From the NCBI GenBank assembly GCA_028551475.1, contig CM052358.1:2048501-2112500 (forward strand): DNA of 64,000 nt. The letters run 5' to 3'. Both the position numbers and the translations under genes were made by a program. Below are positions 59,361-64,000 of the stretch, piece by piece. The notes beneath the pieces were generated by a model, which saw nothing but the letters and a program-made list of their open reading frames with translations, had not been told where the DNA came from and made no database searches. The stretch comes from Casuarina equisetifolia. Lineage: Eukaryota; Streptophyta; Magnoliopsida; Fagales; Casuarinaceae. Position 1 is the stretch's first letter; each line of letters opens with the position of its first letter.

Positions 59361-59757
59361 CAAGCGAAAACAATTTCGGGCGCTGAAAACTTCTTCTTCG
59401 GGTGCCCATAAACTAGCAGGCTCCAATTTTGGAAGAAGATCCAGTGAAGTACAGATGCTGCTCCCACAATCATAAGCAAGCTTTCAATGCTCAAGTACCA
59501 GACCAGGCTTCGATCATCAATTCTCCACTTTGGTCGTCTTACCAACCGTTTCAGGTAGCATGTCTTCACAGCTCAGCCTTTCCTTCGATCGCAACAGATT
59601 CTAGCAAGGGAAAGACAATGACCCACTAGATGAATGGCCCTTTTGTGTATCTGTTTCACATGCGAATCTACAGTCTCAATTAAATGAACAGTGTTTTCCA
59701 ATTTTGTGTCCCACACGGGAAGCTTATCTAAACTTTGGGTGCTTTATATTACTAACA
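59361..59757 (-). repeat. Second duplicated block, copy B
   Basis: Counterpart of 53745-54228. A minus-strand frame (59569-59342, 75 codons) is open here. It has a hydrophobic stretch around LLMIVGAASVLHWIFF flanked by basic residues, as in a membrane protein fragment. I do not recognise the family. Confidence 0.8.
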
Positions 59758-60220
59758 TTAAGTTTAGGGCTCGGCCAAGAACTCCGGAATTAGAAATACA
59801 TACAACACTCACTCTGCAGCGCTTGGCCACTTTTTGCTACCCACGTCTCACTGACCTTTTTCCGGCGACGTAGACCGGCCGGGAGCCCAAGATGGAAGCA
59901 GAGACACCTTATCGATGCAATAATTCGGAATCGCTATTATTTCTTAGACAATACGCTCACAAAATTCGCATTAATCTAGTGCCGTGGTTCTTGAAATCTG
60001 CATCTGAATTATTCAGAATCATTCGTTTCTATTAATTGATACATAATCGCAGAAATTGATACATAAGAGATAAAACAGCAGATAAAAACAATGGGGTATC
60101 GCATCCCATTTAAACCTCAACTGCATCCAGCAGACTAATCCTATTTGAGCCTGTGTTGTAGAAATTTTAGGGCCAAAACAGATTCATCTTGGTCGTTCGT
60201 CTAAGCAAAGTCCAAGTGTA
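59758..60220. other. Region downstream of the mL46 gene
   Basis: Probably includes the mL46 3' UTR. A short plus-strand frame starts at 59892 (about 46 codons) with no known relative. Nothing else seen. Confidence 0.4.
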
Positions 60221-62401
60221 TCAGCTGATGATCATCTTGTTAAGATAATCAGCTTGCTCAGGAAAATACTCCAACAGTTCATCCTTGGTCACCCAAACAA
60301 AATCCTCACACTTCCCAATTTCGAACTTGTTGGTCGCAATCACTTGAGACTTGAAGAAGAATCGCTGACCAAAAAGAAAGAAATAAACAAGCAAAGGTTT
60401 GAGAAAATATATGAACCATTATCAATATTCAATGATCTATGTCAACATCAAGAATAACACCATATATCCTTTAGCAAACGCCAGGGCAAAGTAAGACTAG
60501 TGTCAAGAAAATGTACCTTAAACGATGGTAATTCTGACTCTTGCTCTTTTTGTTGAATTGCCATATGACCCATTGGAGCATTTCCAACAAAATATGTGTG
60601 GGAAAGGTCCCCAATCACAGATTCTAATGCAGACTCTGCACACTGCAAACATTATGAATTTAAATTTGGAAGAATAAGAAAAACGAGAAGATAAACAAAT
60701 TACAACTTACCTTGCGCAACGTTTTCTCAGATTCATAAACTTTTTCTGGAAAATGCCAGACAGGCTTCTGGCTTGGACTTCCATATGCTTTTCCATAGAG
60801 AAGGAGATAAAGTCTTCTGTCAAGGGCTCTCTGTAATGACCTAAAGCAAAAAAGACAAATTCACTACGTATATAACTTAGCAACATATATGGCCTCTAGA
60901 AACTCATCTAGTAGAAGATGGGAAACAATTAGCCAAAAAGAAATAGGCTCTTCCCTTCACCACCATCCATATGTCTTCAAATTAACTAATGTCTAAAGAT
61001 ACAGACACAACACATACTTTTTGTTTACATCAGCAAATATGACAACTTATAATGCCTATCGTAGCTTGAATGACTTAGGTTGCATGAAGAGTAAAAGTAT
61101 ACCAAGCTTCTCATCAACCACCTACAGACACGAATCCAATGTAAGAACACCCAACACAGTCACCCAAAGAGAAGATGTTGCTTCACGGATAACTAACAGC
61201 TAAAGCAACAACCAAAACAAACTCCGGTTGCACAACGCGACAGAAGTTGTCACATAAAACCTAGAATCTCTTGAAGAAAAGCACTGTCGATGGGATGAAG
61301 CAGCATTGGTACCCAAGGCAGAGGAGGAAAAGAAACTCTTCAAAGTGAATATAGAGAGTCCAACCACCTCTGTGCAGTAAGATTGTTTCAAATAGCATCA
61401 CATTTTCATGCTCTTTAACCCAGAAACAAAATGGAAAGAAAGCTATTCATAGAAATAATCTTCATACTTCTTATCATTCGTTTTATCAGCTTCTGTGATA
61501 CGTGGAGCTGGTACATATTCCATTTGGTAGTCACCTTTGCCCCTGTCAATGTAATTCACTGTCAAAATTTGAAGTTGTCAAGGAGGGAGGGGGGAAAAAA
61601 GAAAGAAAGAAGGAAAGACTAAAAATCCAACAAGCACCGGTCTTTGTAAGTCTTTATATGAGAAGGAAGAATGGGGGCAGGAATCAATACATAGAGTTTT
61701 GCTTATGTAAATTATGACTTACCAGCAAATTCATAAATGAATAATTACCTAGAAGTAACAATTGAAATAGGTTTTGATACCCAAGTCAAATTCACATACT
61801 TGCTAAACAACAACAAAGTTAAAGCTGACATCTACGGAGACCAAGGAAAAGCACTACAAAGAGTGCGCTTTGGTTCCTCAGGCTAGAACCAGCCAACAAC
61901 GAATCAATTGATATATATGGTTATGTTTAAGAAACCCAAATCAAAAGTACCATTGAGGTCATGCGATACGTGTCAATAAACCGCATTCAAATAAATATAG
62001 GACACTAATCTTACCTAGAATTAGACTTATCCAAAAGCTCATCTGGATATCTTCGTCGATATTGCTGCTGCCAACGAAACCTACAGGAAAATGGAATTCC
62101 CAACATGAGCAAAATTTCTCATTTTTCTGTTCTTGAGCCGCTTTTTCTCAGTGAAACGGAAGCAACAAAGCAAGAATTAAAATTCAAGTCTCTATACACA
62201 AAAAAACTAAGGGAGAAAGAATGGAAATGACAAATAAGAGACTTACGAGAACTCCTGGAAGGCGTAAACTAAAGGGTCAATCTTGGGAATGACAACGGGC
62301 AAGCGCTCAAACAGTACAGACGCTACAATGTTTTCAGGCTTCGAGCAGAACCCTCGCCCTTTCACAAGCAGTCCAGCCAATGGCGTCATCGACCTCCGCA
62401 T
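60221..62401 (-). CDS. MRPL46: Mitochondrial large-ribosomal-subunit protein mL46, 6 exons
   Basis: Structural protein of the mitochondrial ribosome with a Nudix-like fold but no hydrolase activity. Inferred exons are 62401-62247, 62080-62015, 61542-61468, 60840-60711, 60642-60517 and 60364-60221. All introns are GT-AG, and the product is 231 residues ending in TGA. The N-terminus (MRRSMTPLAGLLVKGRGF) is a basic mitochondrial presequence. Family landmarks follow in order: SVLFERLPVV, FRWQQQYRRRYPDELL, RALDRRLYLLLYG, WHFPEK, ESALESVIGD, YFVGNAPMGHM and, in the last exon, FFFKSQVIAT and FVWVTKDELLEYFP. Length matches plant relatives (Arabidopsis At1g14620 from memory). A leader intron (62638-62409) is likely, with donor CTCAG/GTACCT and an acceptor eight bases before the ATG; it lies largely inside the repeated 5' module shared with the PPR gene. 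Confidence 0.95.
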
Positions 62402-62454
62402 TCTCGATCTGTTTAACTAAAGCACAAGATTGTAATTCATCAATGTCAAAGAAA

Positions 62455-62770
62455 AGATTTGGAGGAAAAATATGAACAAATATTTCATCTGTCGACACAG
62501 TTTTAAACAACCATACAAAAAATCCAAACAACCACGAAATACTCCTGTGGGACGTTTCCACAAACAGATGGAACGCGATATCATGGATACACTGCATACA
62601 GACAGAAACAAGTGTGAAGAGAAGAGACAGATAGGTACCTGAGTTTTTGGAACAGGAATGCAAGAAATGAAAATGGTGACAGAGTTGTTTCCGTTCTACT
62701 GAATAGCGAGTATTCCGGTCTGAAAAACCTCAATGGAGATGGCCAAGAAGATGGTGTTTCATGAAGGGCG
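62455..62770 (-). repeat. Repeated 5' module, copy C (upstream of mL46)
   Basis: Matches the middle of copies A and B. Shared blocks include CCTCAATGGAGA, TCCGGTCTG, CGTTCTACTGAA and AATGAAA, plus the GACGTTTCCACAAACAGATGGA segment (as in A, absent from B). It ends 54 bases before the mL46 start codon and covers the predicted leader exon and most of the leader intron. Confidence 0.8.
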
Positions 62771-63659
62771 TGGGGGTTTTAGCTGATAGGGGCTTCTTTC
62801 GGCTAATGGACTTGGCCCATTTGGTTTTCTTTGGGCCAGGTTGAAAGTCTAAGGCCATGACAAGTTTGAGGATTTAATGCGAATTTTGTTGTAAAAAAAT
62901 ACTAAACATTTAAATGATTCCGAATAAAAATTTAGTAATATATTATTATTTTAAGGCTTTTTGGACATTTATGAGTCACAAAAGAATTTATTTTTTCTAA
63001 TAATACTTTTTCTTTGGTTATCATATTCATTATTAAGTAAAAGCTTTTAGGCTCATAATAGCTATACTAAGCTACTAGTTAATTAACATTACTTTTAATT
63101 TTAACTTTGACACAAAAAACTTACCTTCAATCCCACTAATCTTAATTCTTCATTTCTTTAAGCAGTCTTTTACAGATCTCATGCAAAGAAAAATATTAAA
63201 GGCCAATTAGATTAGTGAACTAATAAGAAATTTAATCATAAAATTTAAAATTTAACACCTAAGTTAAGTGTATATATTGTAATATTTATTAAAAATAAAA
63301 ATAAAAACATAAGAAAAACATTGGAGAACGTTGAAAACTATGATTTCAAGTTATCGTTCCAATACGGTTTTGCAAACGTATTGCTTGTGAGAATACCACA
63401 ATAGCAGCTAATGCACTAAATCACTTGATTAAGTTCCTTAAGCCCAGAAACTTAACTTGAAGCTATGGACCGTAGATATTGTCACTGTTATTAAGAATTA
63501 GGAACAACTGATGGTTGTCAATTCAATATCTTAAGCGATATTTCAAAGTAATATACAAGTCTCATCTTAGATTCTGATAAGTTGAAGGTAGAACTTCAAA
63601 GATGTTACCTAATTTAGCATTAAAAAAGCCAAATACTAATGGGGAAATGGAAATGGAGA
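62771..63659. other. Intergenic region between mL46 and the S33 hydrolase
   Basis: The distal mL46 promoter is on the left and the 3' UTR of the hydrolase gene on the right, both minus strand. AT-rich, with no other gene seen. Confidence 0.5.
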
Positions 63660-64000
63660 TCAGAACAAAGGCTTCTTCCCATTTAACATTCCTATCAAGT
63701 GCTCAAATACCCGGCCCCCTCCATCCCGGAGACCAGAATGCATGTACTCATTGGTGATCCACAGCCGAATTCCAGCAATCTGAGAAGCTGTTTCCATGAC
63801 CAGCTTGAAGTTCACATACATATCTTCATAATAAACAGCAGCAGCAACAGGTACCTGTCCATGTAGAAACAGATAATTGGATAGATGAACAATAAGCGGG
63901 TACGAATTAGACGAGATTTGGGATGTTGGAAAGCTCAGAATCCACGGGAGAATCCCATAGCAGGATGACTGCACACCTTGTTATTATTCAGCTTGGCAGT
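63660..64000 (-). CDS. Proline-iminopeptidase-like S33 alpha/beta hydrolase, 3' end only
   Basis: The last exon (63854-63660) and 24 bases of the exon before it (64000-63977) are present; the rest lies beyond the window. The junction reads AKLNNNK then VPVAAAVYYEDMYVNF, followed by ETASQIAGIRLW and EYMHSGLRDGG, and ends GKKPLF. EYMHSGLRDGG carries the catalytic His of the family, which removes N-terminal proline or hydrolyses related amides. The visible part agrees with the Arabidopsis At3g61540 type (recalled). The intron between them is 122 bases with a GTGTGC donor. Confidence 0.9.

Noticed and set aside
62334-62663. Extended N-terminus for mL46 or a separate protein upstream
   Set aside because: The frame differs from that of mL46 and falls on the predicted leader exon and intron in the repeated module; the mL46 presequence already begins properly at 62401.
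1-64000. CRISPR arrays, bacterial operons, phage or plasmid features
   Set aside because: The window is spliced plant nuclear DNA; none of the repeats has the regular short repeat-spacer structure of CRISPR.

Overview
The window is nuclear DNA of a flowering plant, almost certainly a eudicot. It has AT-rich intergenic DNA, short GT-AG introns, plant-only gene families (FCS-like zinc finger, trihelix factor, F-box/DUF295, P-class PPR, MFP1) and a plant tRNA-Arg. Three of the genes (a group 3 sulfate transporter, MFP1 and a PPR protein) are, from memory, immediate neighbours in Arabidopsis (At3g15990, At3g16000, At3g16010). The window therefore looks like an expanded version of that ancestral eudicot block. 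The species cannot be named from the sequence. Positions 1-369 are an assembly gap.

Layout. 0.4-8 kb: a frame-broken FBA-type F-box gene (+), a three-exon soluble epoxide hydrolase (-), and a degraded copy of the F-box 3' flank sitting next to a Ty1/copia fossil. 8-17 kb: no convincing gene, but several decayed direct repeats. 17.4-21.4 kb: a 13-exon SULTR3;4-like transporter (+). 25.7-27.1 kb: a SYS1 homologue (-). 28.7 kb: tRNA-Arg(TCG). 29.8-34.1 kb: MFP1 (-, 4 exons). 38.3-39.5 kb: an FCS-like zinc-finger protein (-, 2 exons). 42.3-42.9 kb: a G-box cluster. 44.2-45.0 kb: a bipartite tandem repeat. 46.1-47.3 kb: a trihelix transcription factor (+). 50.4-52.5 kb: a PPR protein (-). 54.6-55.7 kb: a broken F-box/DUF295 gene (-). 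60.2-62.4 kb: mitochondrial ribosomal protein mL46 (-, 6 exons). 63.7 kb to the end: the 3' end of a proline-iminopeptidase-like S33 hydrolase (-, partial).

These are ordinary chromosomal genes, not a cluster. Several serve organelles (MFP1 in thylakoids, PPR and mL46 in mitochondria) and others act in the Golgi (SYS1), sulfate/phosphate transport and transcriptional or sugar/stress signalling (trihelix, FLZ).

The most unusual structure lies in the last 12 kb. One non-coding module occurs three times: directly upstream of the PPR start, as an orphan copy 5.7 kb further on, and directly upstream of the mL46 start. It probably carries the promoter, a 5' untranslated exon and a leader intron. 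Two unrelated organelle-targeted genes thus seem to share a duplicated 5' regulatory region, while the intervening F-box gene has decayed. All exon boundaries were placed by hand from splice consensus, reading frame and recalled family sequences.
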